64,000 nucleotides of DNA from Saprospiraceae bacterium. GTDB lineage: Bacteria; Bacteroidota; Bacteroidia; Chitinophagales; Saprospiraceae. Made by a program: the position numbers and the translations under genes. The notes beneath the pieces were generated by a model. The model did not search any database and was not told where the DNA came from. It worked only from the letters and a program-made list of their open reading frames with translations. Of this stretch, positions 28,698 through 37,929 are shown piece after piece. The DNA lies in NCBI GenBank assembly GCA_016715105.1, contig JADKBO010000007.1, forward strand, positions 1-64,000, in the 5' to 3' direction. Within the stretch, counting starts at the first letter, position 1. Every line of letters begins with the position of its first letter.

Positions 28698-29663
28698 ATG
28701 AAAGAGTTTTACAAAACATATGACCTTGAAGATTTCCTTTGCGATGAGGACTTTCTAAGTGATGTCAAACAACATAAATTGACCCAAGACCAGTTGCAAA
28801 ATTTCTTGGCTGACAACCCAAAAGCCATGGATGCGGCCAACCAAGCCTTTGCCATCATGACTGGAATAGCCGCTCAAAATCCTGAAATAGATGTTGAAAA
28901 TTTGTGGTCTAAAATAGATCAATCAATTTCTGAAGAACCAGTTGTGGTGAAAAAAAGTGCATCCATAGTTCCATTGGTAAGGTGGATTTCTGGTATTGCT
29001 GCAGGCTTTTTATTGATGGTGATGTTGGTAAAAAATATATACAACAATGACCAGACATTTACAATGGAGGTAACCTATGGGAATGAAGCATCTCATGTTT
29101 TGCCAGACGGAAGTACGATCTACCTCAATTCAGGTTCTAAGTTGCAATATGACAAAGCAAATTTTGAAAAGGAGAGGGTTTTATTTTTGGAAGGGGAAGC
29201 TTATTTTGCTGTTGAAAAGGGTGAAAAATTTAAAGTGAAAACACCAAATGGAGAAGTGGAAGTATTGGGCACCACGTTTAATGTTTTTTCAAGAGATACA
29301 AAATTTCAAGTAGCTTGCACAACTGGCAAAGTAAGGGTTACCAATTTGAAAAAAGATGTCACGGAAATACTTTTACCCGACCAAGTCATACAATTTGAAG
29401 CGGGTAAATTGGCTGAAAACACCTTGACCAACAGATACAATTGGAGAAACAAAAAGTTGGAATATGAAGGTGCTAGCCCCATCTTTGTAATCGACGACAT
29501 CAGCAGGCAGTTTGATTTGCAGATTGATATGAATGCTAAGCAAGCACTTCAATATTTTTCGGGAGAAATTCCGCTCACAGATCCTGAAGCCGCAATTAAA
29601 GCATTTACTTGGCCGTTGAGACTTAATTATACCATAGAAGGGAAAAATGTCACCATTTATTAG
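28698..29663 (+). CDS. FecR-family anti-sigma / signal transducer
   Basis: 321 residues. Cytoplasmic N-terminus (1-92), one membrane segment WISGIAAGFLLMVMLV (about 96-111), then the FecR domain with GNEASHVLPDGSTIYLNSGS and GEAYFAVEKGEKFKVKTPNG (about 128-190) and VLGTTFNVFS. The C-terminal DUF4974-type domain holds SPIFVIDDISRQFDLQID and a FSGEIPLTDPEAAIKAF stretch (about 255-305). It would hold the ECF factor and relay a signal from the TonB receptor across the inner membrane. The stop overlaps the next start by 17 bp. Confidence 0.92.
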   Translation: MKEFYKTYDLEDFLCDEDFLSDVKQHKLTQDQLQNFLADNPKAMDAANQAFAIMTGIAAQNPEIDVENLWSKIDQSISEEPVVVKKSASIVPLVRWISGIAAGFLLMVMLVKNIYNNDQTFTMEVTYGNEASHVLPDGSTIYLNSGSKLQYDKANFEKERVLFLEGEAYFAVEKGEKFKVKTPNGEVEVLGTTFNVFSRDTKFQVACTTGKVRVTNLKKDVTEILLPDQVIQFEAGKLAENTLTNRYNWRNKKLEYEGASPIFVIDDISRQFDLQIDMNAKQALQYFSGEIPLTDPEAAIKAFTWPLRLNYTIEGKNVTIY

Positions 29664-32259
29664 CAAAGAAATTTACATTTTTTGTTTTGTATTTTTTTCA
29701 GTTGCCACTTCCTTTGCGCAGCAGGAATATGTTATTTCAAGCCCCAAAGAAATCATCCAGTATTTACATGAATACGAACAATTTACTTTTTCTTATCCTG
29801 CTGATTTAGACGAAATAAATGGCGTATCTGCCTTGCTGAAAACGCCAAGTGATCATGAGTCTTTGGTCAATTTGTTCCAAAAATATAATTGTGATATTGC
29901 TTTTCTCAGTGAAAAACATGTCTTGATCAGACCGAGCCTTCGCAAAGAAACAGCTGATGTTTTGGAAATAAAAGTATTAGATGCTAAAAATGGACTGGGA
30001 TTAGAGTGGGCGGCAATCACCCTTCCAGAACGTAATGAAGTTTATTTTACGAATAAGGAAGGCAAAGCTACCGTCAAAAAAGGGGATAAAATAGAGATCT
30101 CTTTGATCGGATACGAAACACAATCTATTCAAAATCGAGAAGATGTAGAGATGGCAACAGTAAAATTGAAACCAAGGCCAGTTGCGCTCGGCACAGTAGA
30201 AAAAAAAGAAAAATCAATCGCTGTTTCCAACGATGAAGGTGGAAATACCAAAATCAACTATACTTTTCCATACGCAATGCGCAGTGCAGGTATTGGTGGA
30301 AAAGACGTTTTTGCTACGATTCAAAATCTGCCAGGAATAGAGTCAGCTTCTGAAGAAACTGGAAAATTGAAGGTGCGGGGAAGCAATGCTGATGAAACTT
30401 TAATCTTGGTAGATGGATTACCTGTCATTCAAAATAGCCATTATTACGACATATTTGGGACCATTAACCCATTATTCATTGACCAATTTGCCGTTTATAA
30501 AAATCAATTTCCAGTGGAATATTCGAGCCGCACAGGTGGCATGGTTTCTTTTACAGGTGAGACAGTCAAAAATCAACAATTTGACGCACAAATAGATGTC
30601 AATTTTTTTACTGCAGGAGCCATGGTGAGTTCACCAATTTCCAAAAATTTATCCTTCATCGGTGCTGCTCGCACCACCTATCGCAATATTTCAAACAATA
30701 ACTTTTACGCACTCAATAAATTCAACTTCAAAAATTATACAGAGAATTTGTCTAGCCAAGGTGGGGTTGCCAATGCTGTACAGTCTTCGCCAGATTTCAG
30801 TTTTGCCGATCAAAATTTGAAATTGCGTTATGACAATGGCAAGACAATTATTCAAGCTTCATACCTCCACATTTCTGATAAATTTGAAAATACCATCAAA
30901 TTTGACGTGCCAGGCCCTGGCGCTACAATAGGTGAAGAAAGAATTTTGCACAGATTTAGCAATGATAGAATTTGGAGCTCTATGACTAGTGGTTTTACTA
31001 TAGACCATCAGATTGGGACGAATAAATTACTACATGCATCTGCATATGTTGCTGATTTTAAGGATGACTACAATTTTGATGTTTTACTTTCTGGGGGACC
31101 AAGGTTTAAGTTTATTGACAACAGTAATACTTATGCTTCTGATGTATCAAGGAAGGGTATTATGACTTATTTTAAAACTGATTTTAAGGGAAAAAATAGT
31201 TTCAAAATAGGGTATGATGTAGAGGTGGTCAACAATCAAAATAAGATAGAGAACGATCGCAACCAAAATTTTGTCAGTCTCAATAAGGGAGATATTCACA
31301 GTATTTTTTCTGATTTGTCATTCAATCTAAATAAAGAAAAAACGACGATCAGTTTTGGTTCTAGAATCAGTAAAGTTGACAACTATTTTAAAGTGTATCC
31401 CAATTTGCAAATGAACTTTTTGCACCATGTAAATAGTAATTTCACACTCAAATCCACCCTCAGCAAAAACCACCAATTGCACCGCCGAATTGACGTAAGA
31501 GACATTTTTGATCAAAGTCTGGCTTTGTGGACACTGACCAGTGAGGGTATTCCTGATTTGTCAAGTTTGAATTTTTCTGCAGGATTTCTATTCAAAAAAA
31601 ATCACTGGTTGGCTGATCTAGAAATTTATCACAAATCACTTGAAGGTGTGGCAGAGTTTGCAAATCCTAGACCTGCCTTGCGGCAAAATGAACCCACTGT
31701 GACGGAACGCTTGAAACTATTCAGTGGAAGCGGCACATCCAAAGGACTAGATTTGCTGATGCGCTACGAAGGCACGGCTTTCAACAGCCAAGTTGCATAC
31801 ACCTGGAGCAAACTTATTTATGAAATTCCAGGCATTTTCAGGGGCCAACCCTATTATGCTCCGTCAGATCGCAGACACCAATTGAAGTGGCTCAATGATT
31901 ACGACTTCGGCAAGTTTATCCTGCATTTTGGAGCTAATATTGCAAGTGGTCAGCCGTATTTAGTAGGAGAAGTGATCGGAGAAAATACCAGCATCGGTGA
32001 TCTCGCTTCGAGCAATTTAAAAAGATTGCCACATTATGCCAGGGTAGATTTGGGCTGCAGTTACCAATTTGAGTTGAATAAAATTAAAAACAGCCTTTCA
32101 TTTCAGATCTACAACTTGGGCAATCGTCAAAACATAAAGCAAATACACTATTTGTCAGAATTGAAAAACCCTAGGTTACCAACTCAGGGAGTCATTGTGG
32201 GTACAGTCACCAACATGTTGAATCGTACCATCAATTTATCTTGGAATATACAATTTTAA
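29647..32259 (+). CDS. TonB-dependent outer-membrane receptor with STN and carboxypeptidase-like domains
   Basis: 870 residues. Signal peptide ends near SFAQ (about 26). A secretin/TonB short N-terminal (STN) domain, EYVISSPKEIIQYLHEYEQF through KHVLIRP (about 28-100), is the part that contacts FecR. A carboxypeptidase-D-regulatory-like domain follows (ADVLEIKVLDAKNG, FTNKEGKATV, about 105-180). The plug has DVFATIQNLPGIES, KVRGSNADETLILVDGLP and YSSRTGGMVSF (about 225-300); the rest is a beta-barrel ending NLSWNIQF with the terminal aromatic. It should import a bulky ligand and signal its presence to the ECF factor. Ligand unknown. Shorter than SusC proteins and with no SusD partner here. 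Confidence 0.9.
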   Translation: MSPFISKEIYIFCFVFFSVATSFAQQEYVISSPKEIIQYLHEYEQFTFSYPADLDEINGVSALLKTPSDHESLVNLFQKYNCDIAFLSEKHVLIRPSLRKETADVLEIKVLDAKNGLGLEWAAITLPERNEVYFTNKEGKATVKKGDKIEISLIGYETQSIQNREDVEMATVKLKPRPVALGTVEKKEKSIAVSNDEGGNTKINYTFPYAMRSAGIGGKDVFATIQNLPGIESASEETGKLKVRGSNADETLILVDGLPVIQNSHYYDIFGTINPLFIDQFAVYKNQFPVEYSSRTGGMVSFTGETVKNQQFDAQIDVNFFTAGAMVSSPISKNLSFIGAARTTYRNISNNNFYALNKFNFKNYTENLSSQGGVANAVQSSPDFSFADQNLKLRYDNGKTIIQASYLHISDKFENTIKFDVPGPGATIGEERILHRFSNDRIWSSMTSGFTIDHQIGTNKLLHASAYVADFKDDYNFDVLLSGGPRFKFIDNSNTYASDVSRKGIMTYFKTDFKGKNSFKIGYDVEVVNNQNKIENDRNQNFVSLNKGDIHSIFSDLSFNLNKEKTTISFGSRISKVDNYFKVYPNLQMNFLHHVNSNFTLKSTLSKNHQLHRRIDVRDIFDQSLALWTLTSEGIPDLSSLNFSAGFLFKKNHWLADLEIYHKSLEGVAEFANPRPALRQNEPTVTERLKLFSGSGTSKGLDLLMRYEGTAFNSQVAYTWSKLIYEIPGIFRGQPYYAPSDRRHQLKWLNDYDFGKFILHFGANIASGQPYLVGEVIGENTSIGDLASSNLKRLPHYARVDLGCSYQFELNKIKNSLSFQIYNLGNRQNIKQIHYLSELKNPRLPTQGVIVGTVTNMLNRTINLSWNIQF

Positions 32260-32264
32260 CGGCC

Positions 32265-32290
32265 TTAACCAAAGATAAATTTTTGGTTAA
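32265..32290 (+). terminator. Hairpin terminator after the TonB receptor
   Basis: TTAACCAAA and TTTGGTTAA pair around an 8-base loop, with a weak T run beyond. Marks the end of the sigma/FecR/receptor operon. Confidence 0.6.
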
Positions 32291-32386
32291 ACTTTCTTCA
32301 ATATTTTATTTCGAACAGTTCTCTCCTCCAGACGTTCATAATTTTGGTCCGCCATTTTTGTTATAATTTCAAAATGGTCACTTAGC

Positions 32387-32400
32387 GACGAATGTTCGTC
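32387..32400 (+). promoter_or_regulatory. Short palindrome upstream of the lysyl-oxidase-like gene
   Basis: GACGAATGTTCGTC has 6-bp arms around TG and is 30 bp before the ATG at 32,431. It could be an operator or a leader hairpin. Confidence 0.35.
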
Positions 32401-32430
32401 TAATAGCATACAGTTATTCCAAGTATTAAA

Positions 32431-33768
32431 ATGAAACAAATAGTTAGAGGTATAATTTTTACCTTAATAAGTTCTTATTTTCAAGTAAATGTCGCGGCTC
32501 AAGTTTTCTTCACAAAAGGTAGCTCTATCAATGATTTTGTCGATCATGAAAAAGTAGATTCATTCCCTATCTCAGTAGTTGGCCTAACAAACAATATCAA
32601 TGACAGTTTTGGATTGAGTAAAGTTTGCATCAACTTGACACATGATCGCGTGAGTGATTTGCGTATAGAATTATTGGCTCCGGATGGGACAAAGTTGTGG
32701 CTCACCAATAGAAATGGAGGCACAGAAGGGCGCAATTATTTGGCAACTTGTTTTAAAAATGGAGGGTTTTCAGGGTATGTAAGAGAAGGAGTTGCCCCGT
32801 TTATTGGAGATTATATTCCTGATGGGCGACTGGAATTTGTCAATAATGGACAGAATCCTAATGGGATTTGGTACCTCTTAATCGCAGACCTAAAGCCAGA
32901 ATATATAGGTGACCTCAATGAAATTCTCTTACATTTTGAAGAAAACCCAAACCCAAATAAAGATAAATCTCCCTGTGATTTCAACAATGCAAAAGATTGT
33001 TTTTCGACAGCAAAAAACGGAGACTTGTTGCCAGATTTGGTTTTGGTTGAAGAAATCACAAGAAACAATATTGCAGTATTTGAAGCCAATCATGTTGAAT
33101 ATCCATCTCAAATAAGATTTGCAGCGGCTATTGCCAACATTGGCGAAGGCCCTATTGAGACTTTTGGTAAAAATGAATGGTATTGTGGTAATGAACGTGT
33201 AAAAGACGGTGATGTCATTTGCAAAGACGGATCAAATCCAAGACAAGTCCTTTACCAAAGAATATATCAAAAAAATCCAAAAGCAGACACGCTCTCGTAT
33301 GTTGATGTCAAAGCAGGATCCAATTACTTTGACGAAAAACCTGGACATTATCACTACCATGTAGATGACTGGGTTTCATTCAGAATATTGGAAGGTAAAT
33401 TTAAGAAAGGCAAATTTAAAACAAAGAAAGCTGTTGCTAGTGGTAGCAAAGTTTCGTATTGTTTATTTGATTCAGGAATCTGTAATAATCAAGATTCTTT
33501 GTGTCTCATATCAGGAGTTTCTTACGGGAAAACCAATCTGAAAAATTATGGCCTAGGCAATTATAAAGCATGTAATGCAGATATCCAAGGTATTTCTGTA
33601 GGTGGTTACGATACCTACGGTTATCTATATGAAGGGCAGTTTTTACAAATACCCAAAGGTTTGAAAAAGGGCTCCTATTTTCTTGAAGTACATATTGATC
33701 CCAAGAATATTTACCAAGAAGTCAATGAAAAAAACAATGTGTATTTATTCAAATTCAGTATCAAATAA
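32431..33768 (+). CDS. Secreted lysyl-oxidase-like protein with N-terminal P domain
   Basis: 445 residues with a signal peptide (to about residue 24, NVAAQ). Residues about 25-175 match a proprotein-convertase P domain: VCINLTHDRVSDLRIELLAP, DGTKLWLTNRNGG, FIGDYIPDG, NPNGIWYLLIAD. Residues about 195-445 match bacterial lysyl oxidase: DLLPDLVLVEEI, RFAAAIANIGEGPIETFG, the copper-binding GHYHYHVDDW (about 308), GSKVSYCLFDSG, GISVGGYDTYGYLYEGQF and SYFLEVHIDPKNIYQEVNEK. Lysyl oxidases deaminate lysine side chains; bacterial homologues are mostly untested. No T9SS sorting domain is seen. The next gene begins 2 bp after its stop, so the two are co-transcribed. Confidence 0.85.
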   Translation: MKQIVRGIIFTLISSYFQVNVAAQVFFTKGSSINDFVDHEKVDSFPISVVGLTNNINDSFGLSKVCINLTHDRVSDLRIELLAPDGTKLWLTNRNGGTEGRNYLATCFKNGGFSGYVREGVAPFIGDYIPDGRLEFVNNGQNPNGIWYLLIADLKPEYIGDLNEILLHFEENPNPNKDKSPCDFNNAKDCFSTAKNGDLLPDLVLVEEITRNNIAVFEANHVEYPSQIRFAAAIANIGEGPIETFGKNEWYCGNERVKDGDVICKDGSNPRQVLYQRIYQKNPKADTLSYVDVKAGSNYFDEKPGHYHYHVDDWVSFRILEGKFKKGKFKTKKAVASGSKVSYCLFDSGICNNQDSLCLISGVSYGKTNLKNYGLGNYKACNADIQGISVGGYDTYGYLYEGQFLQIPKGLKKGSYFLEVHIDPKNIYQEVNEKNNVYLFKFSIK

Positions 33769-33770
33769 AA

Positions 33771-35330
33771 ATGTCAATTAGAGCAGAATTTTACAAATTA
33801 GTATTATTATTTATTTTATTTATTGGGGTCACGAATTTAGGAGCACAGACATGTGGAACATGTACGATGACTTTCTCTTCAGGTTCAGTAAATTTAAATC
33901 TTACAAATGGAGCAGATGTAATTTGTATTACAGGTACTGTCACCATAAACAATGCAAACAATTTGGGCCAAGGCGGTGACCAGATATGTATCACAAGCAC
34001 CGGCCGATTGACCTGGACTTCTCCTGCCATTAACAATGGGACACTGCTCATCAATGTGCAACCGGGTGGGGTTTATAACGACGCAAACGGTAGCTGGAAT
34101 GGTAAAATTACCATGAATAATGGAGGTACTGCCAACTTCACTAATTCAAATGGCTTGCAATTACAAAATGGCAATGTCATCAATAACCTGAGTGGTGGTA
34201 TTTTAAACGCAAATACAGGTACACCGGCAAAAATCACCATTAACAATGGGAATACAATCAATAATAATGGTACCATAAATACCAAAGTTTTTGAAGTCGC
34301 TGAAGGTATTTTTACAAATTCTACAATGGCAATTTTAAATGTCGTTGGAGAAGCAAATATTCACGCAGATAATTTTTCAACAGCTGGTAGAATTAACGCG
34401 GGATCTCTTGTTTTCTCAAATAAACCAGGTGATGGGCCTGAATTCTTTCCTACATCATGCACAGTGATTTCTGGTGCAATCAATGTTGATGCTCAGGTTA
34501 TATTTAATGGATATTTGGAAACATCTAGTAGTGTGACCTTTTCAAATTTGGGCAGGGACAATGGAGCAGCTGGAACATTGGTTGTGAGGACAGTGGTTGG
34601 CGCTTCAAACTCAAGCATCAGTGCTGGTGGGTATTACAAAGGAGACTTTTATGACAACGATAATAATGGTGGATTCACTACTACTCCGGGACAGCCAGTT
34701 ACAGCGGCTAGTCACGGATTTGATGTGTTGCAAATATTAAGTCAGGGACAAAATTTAAATAACATCAATGTGCTTGCATCTTTACCGCTTGTCTGCTCAG
34801 GCACAGTTGTACCCATCATTCTCAGTAAATTTACCGCCACAAAAAGCGGTACTCAGTCCAATTTGAATTGGGTAACAGCCAGTGAGGAAAATGCCGCCTT
34901 TATTGAAGTTGAAAGAAGTAGTACTGGAATTGATGAATATGTGACATTAGGAAAGTTGGAAGCTAGAAATGCTCCAGGACAATATGACTTCACAGATAAT
35001 AAGCCAAATTTCGGGCACAATTATTATCGCTTGAAATTGGTTGACCTTGATGAAACATTCAAATATTCTGGCATCCAACTGGTAACTTTCTCAGACCCGA
35101 ATAATGAATTGAGCGTATATCCCAATCCATTCAACGATCAAATAAACATAAAAGGCACATTCATCGGAGATGAAGTAACGGTATATGGTTTGGATGGTAA
35201 AATCCTCCAAAAAATCTCGATGAAGTCAAATGAGGCGGTCATCAATGGTTCGAATATGGCCAATGGAATTTACTTAATTGTCATAAAATCCGGAGCTGAT
35301 ATCAAACATTTCAAAATGATAAAGTCTTAA
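33771..35330 (+). CDS. T9SS-secreted repeat protein with type A sorting domain
   Basis: 519 residues. Signal peptide about 1-24 (FIGVTNLGAQ), then CGTCTMTF. The middle (about 30-330) is rich in N, G, T and short alternating strands (GGTANFTNSNGLQLQNGNVI, NGNTINNNGTINTK), consistent with a right-handed beta-helix adhesin-like stalk. The end holds a fibronectin-like segment (VPIILSKFTATKSGTQSNLN, YRLKLVDLDE, about 345-430) and a type A sorting domain (SVYPNPFNDQINIKG to IKHFKMIKS). It is exported by the type IX system and probably attached to the surface. Co-transcribed with the lysyl oxidase, which may modify it or a similar substrate; that is inference. Confidence 0.85.
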   Translation: MSIRAEFYKLVLLFILFIGVTNLGAQTCGTCTMTFSSGSVNLNLTNGADVICITGTVTINNANNLGQGGDQICITSTGRLTWTSPAINNGTLLINVQPGGVYNDANGSWNGKITMNNGGTANFTNSNGLQLQNGNVINNLSGGILNANTGTPAKITINNGNTINNNGTINTKVFEVAEGIFTNSTMAILNVVGEANIHADNFSTAGRINAGSLVFSNKPGDGPEFFPTSCTVISGAINVDAQVIFNGYLETSSSVTFSNLGRDNGAAGTLVVRTVVGASNSSISAGGYYKGDFYDNDNNGGFTTTPGQPVTAASHGFDVLQILSQGQNLNNINVLASLPLVCSGTVVPIILSKFTATKSGTQSNLNWVTASEENAAFIEVERSSTGIDEYVTLGKLEARNAPGQYDFTDNKPNFGHNYYRLKLVDLDETFKYSGIQLVTFSDPNNELSVYPNPFNDQINIKGTFIGDEVTVYGLDGKILQKISMKSNEAVINGSNMANGIYLIVIKSGADIKHFKMIKS

Positions 35331-35349
35331 TAAGATTTTAGGATAAATT

Positions 35350-35398
35350 AAAAAGGGTGGTTTCTGGGCATTGAACTGGAAGCACCCTTTTGTTTTTT
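35350..35398 (+). terminator. Intrinsic terminator after the T9SS cargo gene
   Basis: AAAAGGGTG pairs with CACCCTTTT across a 21-base loop, followed by GTTTTTT. Confidence 0.75.
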
Positions 35399-35444
35399 AA
35401 AAAGGTATGGATGATAAATTACAAACAATTTGATCATGCAAATA

Positions 35445-35465
35445 TACCAAAAATTGGTACATTTG
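35445..35465 (+). promoter_or_regulatory. parDE promoter with overlapping operator palindrome
   Basis: TACCAA-AAA-TTGGTA (35,445-35,459) is a perfect inverted repeat that runs into the -7 element TACATTTG (35,458-35,465). The parD ATG is 15 bp further. ParD binding here would repress its own operon. Confidence 0.65.
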
Positions 35466-35480
35466 TAAAAAACTAATCAA

Positions 35481-35726
35481 ATGGCTAAGAATACTTCTGT
35501 TACCCTTGGTGATCATTTCGAACAATTAATTGAAAAGAGTATTCAATCAGGAAGGTATGCTTCTGCCAGTGAAGTAATCCGAGCAGGTTTGAGAATGGTA
35601 GATGAAAGAGAACAAAAAATTGCTCTGCTCAAAGAAGCAATAGAAGCTGGTGAGAACAGTGGTTATGTTAAAGATTTTGATCCTGTAAAACATCTGGAAT
35701 ATCTTAAAGGAAAGATTTCTAAATGA
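35481..35726 (+). CDS. parD: ParD-family antitoxin (ribbon-helix-helix)
   Basis: 81 residues. The N-terminal half NTSVTLGDHFEQLIEKSIQS followed by GRYASASEVIRAGLRMVDER is the ParD/CopG ribbon-helix-helix; the C-terminal half (GENSGYVKDFDPVKHLEYLK) is the toxin-binding tail. It neutralises ParE and represses the operon. Its stop overlaps an ATG at 35,723. Confidence 0.9.
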   Translation: MAKNTSVTLGDHFEQLIEKSIQSGRYASASEVIRAGLRMVDEREQKIALLKEAIEAGENSGYVKDFDPVKHLEYLKGKISK

Positions 35727-35727
35727 A

Positions 35728-36024
35728 TTGGTATATCAGATAAGTTCACTTGCCTTAGAGGATTTAGATTCAATTTGGGAATTCACAAGAGTAAATTGGT
35801 CAATTGATCAAGCAGATAAATATTACTTTGAAATATTAAGTGCTTTCGACCTACTTCAATATCCTGAAATGGGGGAATCAATAAATCCAATAAAAGAACT
35901 TCATAGAAAAATGCTGGTAGGCTCTCATATGATCATTTATCAACTAGATAATAATGATGATAGGATACTAATTGATAGAATCCTACACCAGCGAATGGAT
36001 TTTGAAAACCTATTGGGAGTTTAA
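35728..36024 (+). CDS. parE: ParE-family toxin
   Basis: 98 residues from a TTG at 35,728: VYQISSLALEDLDSIWEFTR, WSIDQADKYYFEILSAFDLL, RKMLVGSHMIIYQLDNND and ILIDRILHQRMDFENLL. These are the RelE/ParE-fold blocks, ending in the ILHQRMD variant of the usual I-LH-RMD motif. ParE toxins poison DNA gyrase. The ATG at 35,723 that overlaps the parD stop is out of frame by one base; restoring one T would give MNLVYQISS, so either TTG is used or a base is missing there. Confidence 0.88.
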   Translation: MVYQISSLALEDLDSIWEFTRVNWSIDQADKYYFEILSAFDLLQYPEMGESINPIKELHRKMLVGSHMIIYQLDNNDDRILIDRILHQRMDFENLLGV

Positions 36025-36027
36025 TCC

Positions 36028-37680
36028 TTAAATCGCTGGCTCTATCCTACCTATTTTTCTTCCAAACACCACCAAGTGTATAACCGCAAACGACAACGAT
36101 ATGTAAAATAACGTTCTGTCTGTTTCAAACCCTACACCGTATTGATGCAGGAAACCCACAATTATCAATAATAGACAAAGTGCCAAGCTAGTATAACGAG
36201 CTATCCGCATACCTTTTCTCTGATTGGTACCATTCCCCAAGTGACTGTGTTTGGCACCATAGACAAGGTAAATATCCATACCGATCAGCATCCAGACCAA
36301 TAATCTAATCCATGTATCCATTGGTAAAAATACCATCATAAACAGACACACAAAAATGCCTAGTATTGGCACCAATGGTACAAATGGTGTCTTGAATGCC
36401 CTTGGTAAATCTGGCATTTTGTTACGCATGACCCAAACCCCTATGCAAACCAGGATAAAAGCAAAAAGTGTACCTATACTTGTCATTTCTCCAACTACTC
36501 TGGCTGGCACAAAAGCTGCAAAAGCACTTACAAAGACCATAAATAAAAGATTACTTTTTGCAGGTGTTTGTGTAATTGGATTTACTGCCGAGAATACTTT
36601 TGGTATCAAGCCATCCTTGCTCATGCTGAAAAATACACGACTTTGTCCCATCAACATCACCAATATGACTGATGCATAACCAGCAAGAATCGCAACAACG
36701 ATGGCCCTGTTGAGCCAAGGATAATCTGGAATTAAAGCACCATTAGCATCTGTAGTTCCCATGTGATCGATGGCTATGGCAACAGGCGCAATGCCATCTT
36801 TACCAGCAAAACTAGTATAACTGGTTACCCCAGTCATCACGTGGGCAAATAAAATATACAAAACTGTACAAATAGCCAGTGATCCAAGTATTCCCCATGG
36901 CATATCCCGTTTGGGATTTTTTGCTTCTTGTGCAGCGGTACTTACTGCATCAAATCCAATATATGCGAAGAAAACAATGGCTGCCGCACGAATGATGCCG
37001 CTGAAACCAAAATTTCCAAACTCACCACTGTTGTCGGGTATATAAGGATTGTAGTTGTCATTATTGATATAATGCCATCCAAGGAAAATAAATACCAAAA
37101 CCACCGCAATTTTTAAAGCAACAATGATCCCATTTACAAAAGCGCTTTCTTTAGTGCCTTTCATCAACAGCAGACTCATAATAACTATGATGAAAACAGC
37201 AGGTAGATTTATGATACCGCCGTCCCACGGTCCTACCGTCAGCGATTCTGGCAGATGGATGTCAAATCCTTCTAGAAATTTTACCAGATACCTGCTCCAA
37301 CTTATGCCGACTGTTGCTGCTCCAACTGCATATTCAAGCACCAGGTCCCAGCCAATGATCCATGCAATGAATTCACCCATTGTCGCGTATGAATACGTAT
37401 ACGCACTTCCTGCTACCGGAATCATGGAAGCAAATTCAGCATAACACAAACCTGCAAATAAACAACCCATTGCTGCAACAACAAATGATATCGTTATAGC
37501 AGGTCCTGCATGATTGGCGGCAGCCATACCAGTGATGGAGAATAAGCCTGCTCCAATGATAGCTCCAATACCTAGAGCTATCAAGCCCCCTGCACCGAGT
37601 GTTCTTTTTAAAGTGTGTGTTCCAATTTCCGATGCTTCATTCATTAAAGCATCCATTGGTTTTCTTACAAATAAACTCAT
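36028..37680 (-). CDS. APC-family cationic amino-acid permease
   Basis: 550 residues from an ATG at 37,680; an ATG 24 codons upstream is less likely since MSLFVRKPMDALMNEASEIG is the usual cytoplasmic front of this family. About 14 membrane helices. The first helix contains GAIIGAGLFSITG, the unwound substrate-binding segment of APC carriers, and later GFDAVSTAAQEAKNPKRDMP and SRVFFSMSKDGLIPKVFS are the conserved loops of the CAT/YfnA group. It imports amino acids with protons across the inner membrane. Convergent with parDE, 4 bp apart; no terminator is visible between them. Confidence 0.9.
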   Translation of the reverse strand: MSLFVRKPMDALMNEASEIGTHTLKRTLGAGGLIALGIGAIIGAGLFSITGMAAANHAGPAITISFVVAAMGCLFAGLCYAEFASMIPVAGSAYTYSYATMGEFIAWIIGWDLVLEYAVGAATVGISWSRYLVKFLEGFDIHLPESLTVGPWDGGIINLPAVFIIVIMSLLLMKGTKESAFVNGIIVALKIAVVLVFIFLGWHYINNDNYNPYIPDNSGEFGNFGFSGIIRAAAIVFFAYIGFDAVSTAAQEAKNPKRDMPWGILGSLAICTVLYILFAHVMTGVTSYTSFAGKDGIAPVAIAIDHMGTTDANGALIPDYPWLNRAIVVAILAGYASVILVMLMGQSRVFFSMSKDGLIPKVFSAVNPITQTPAKSNLLFMVFVSAFAAFVPARVVGEMTSIGTLFAFILVCIGVWVMRNKMPDLPRAFKTPFVPLVPILGIFVCLFMMVFLPMDTWIRLLVWMLIGMDIYLVYGAKHSHLGNGTNQRKGMRIARYTSLALCLLLIIVGFLHQYGVGFETDRTLFYISLSFAVIHLVVFGRKIGRIEPAI

Positions 37681-37929
37681 GACAAAACCTTGTTTAATTG
37701 TGAAATGGAAGGGTAAAAAATAATTTCCCATAAAAATATCCAAAAAAAGCATATTAATGTCATTTTGTTATAAAACCACTTATCGAATACAGAATTTGAT
37801 CCTCGATGGGCTCAACAGAACATTTTTATTTTTGAAATTTTTTGTTTCTCCCAATTTTTATAATTCCAAAATAAAATAGAATTGGTGATATTTAGCCTAC
37901 TTTTGATGTTGATTACTCTTTTACCCTAA

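Noticed and set aside
32811..33115. Overlapping open frames on both strands within the lysyl-oxidase-like gene
   Set aside because: The 445-residue frame with two recognisable domains accounts for this DNA.
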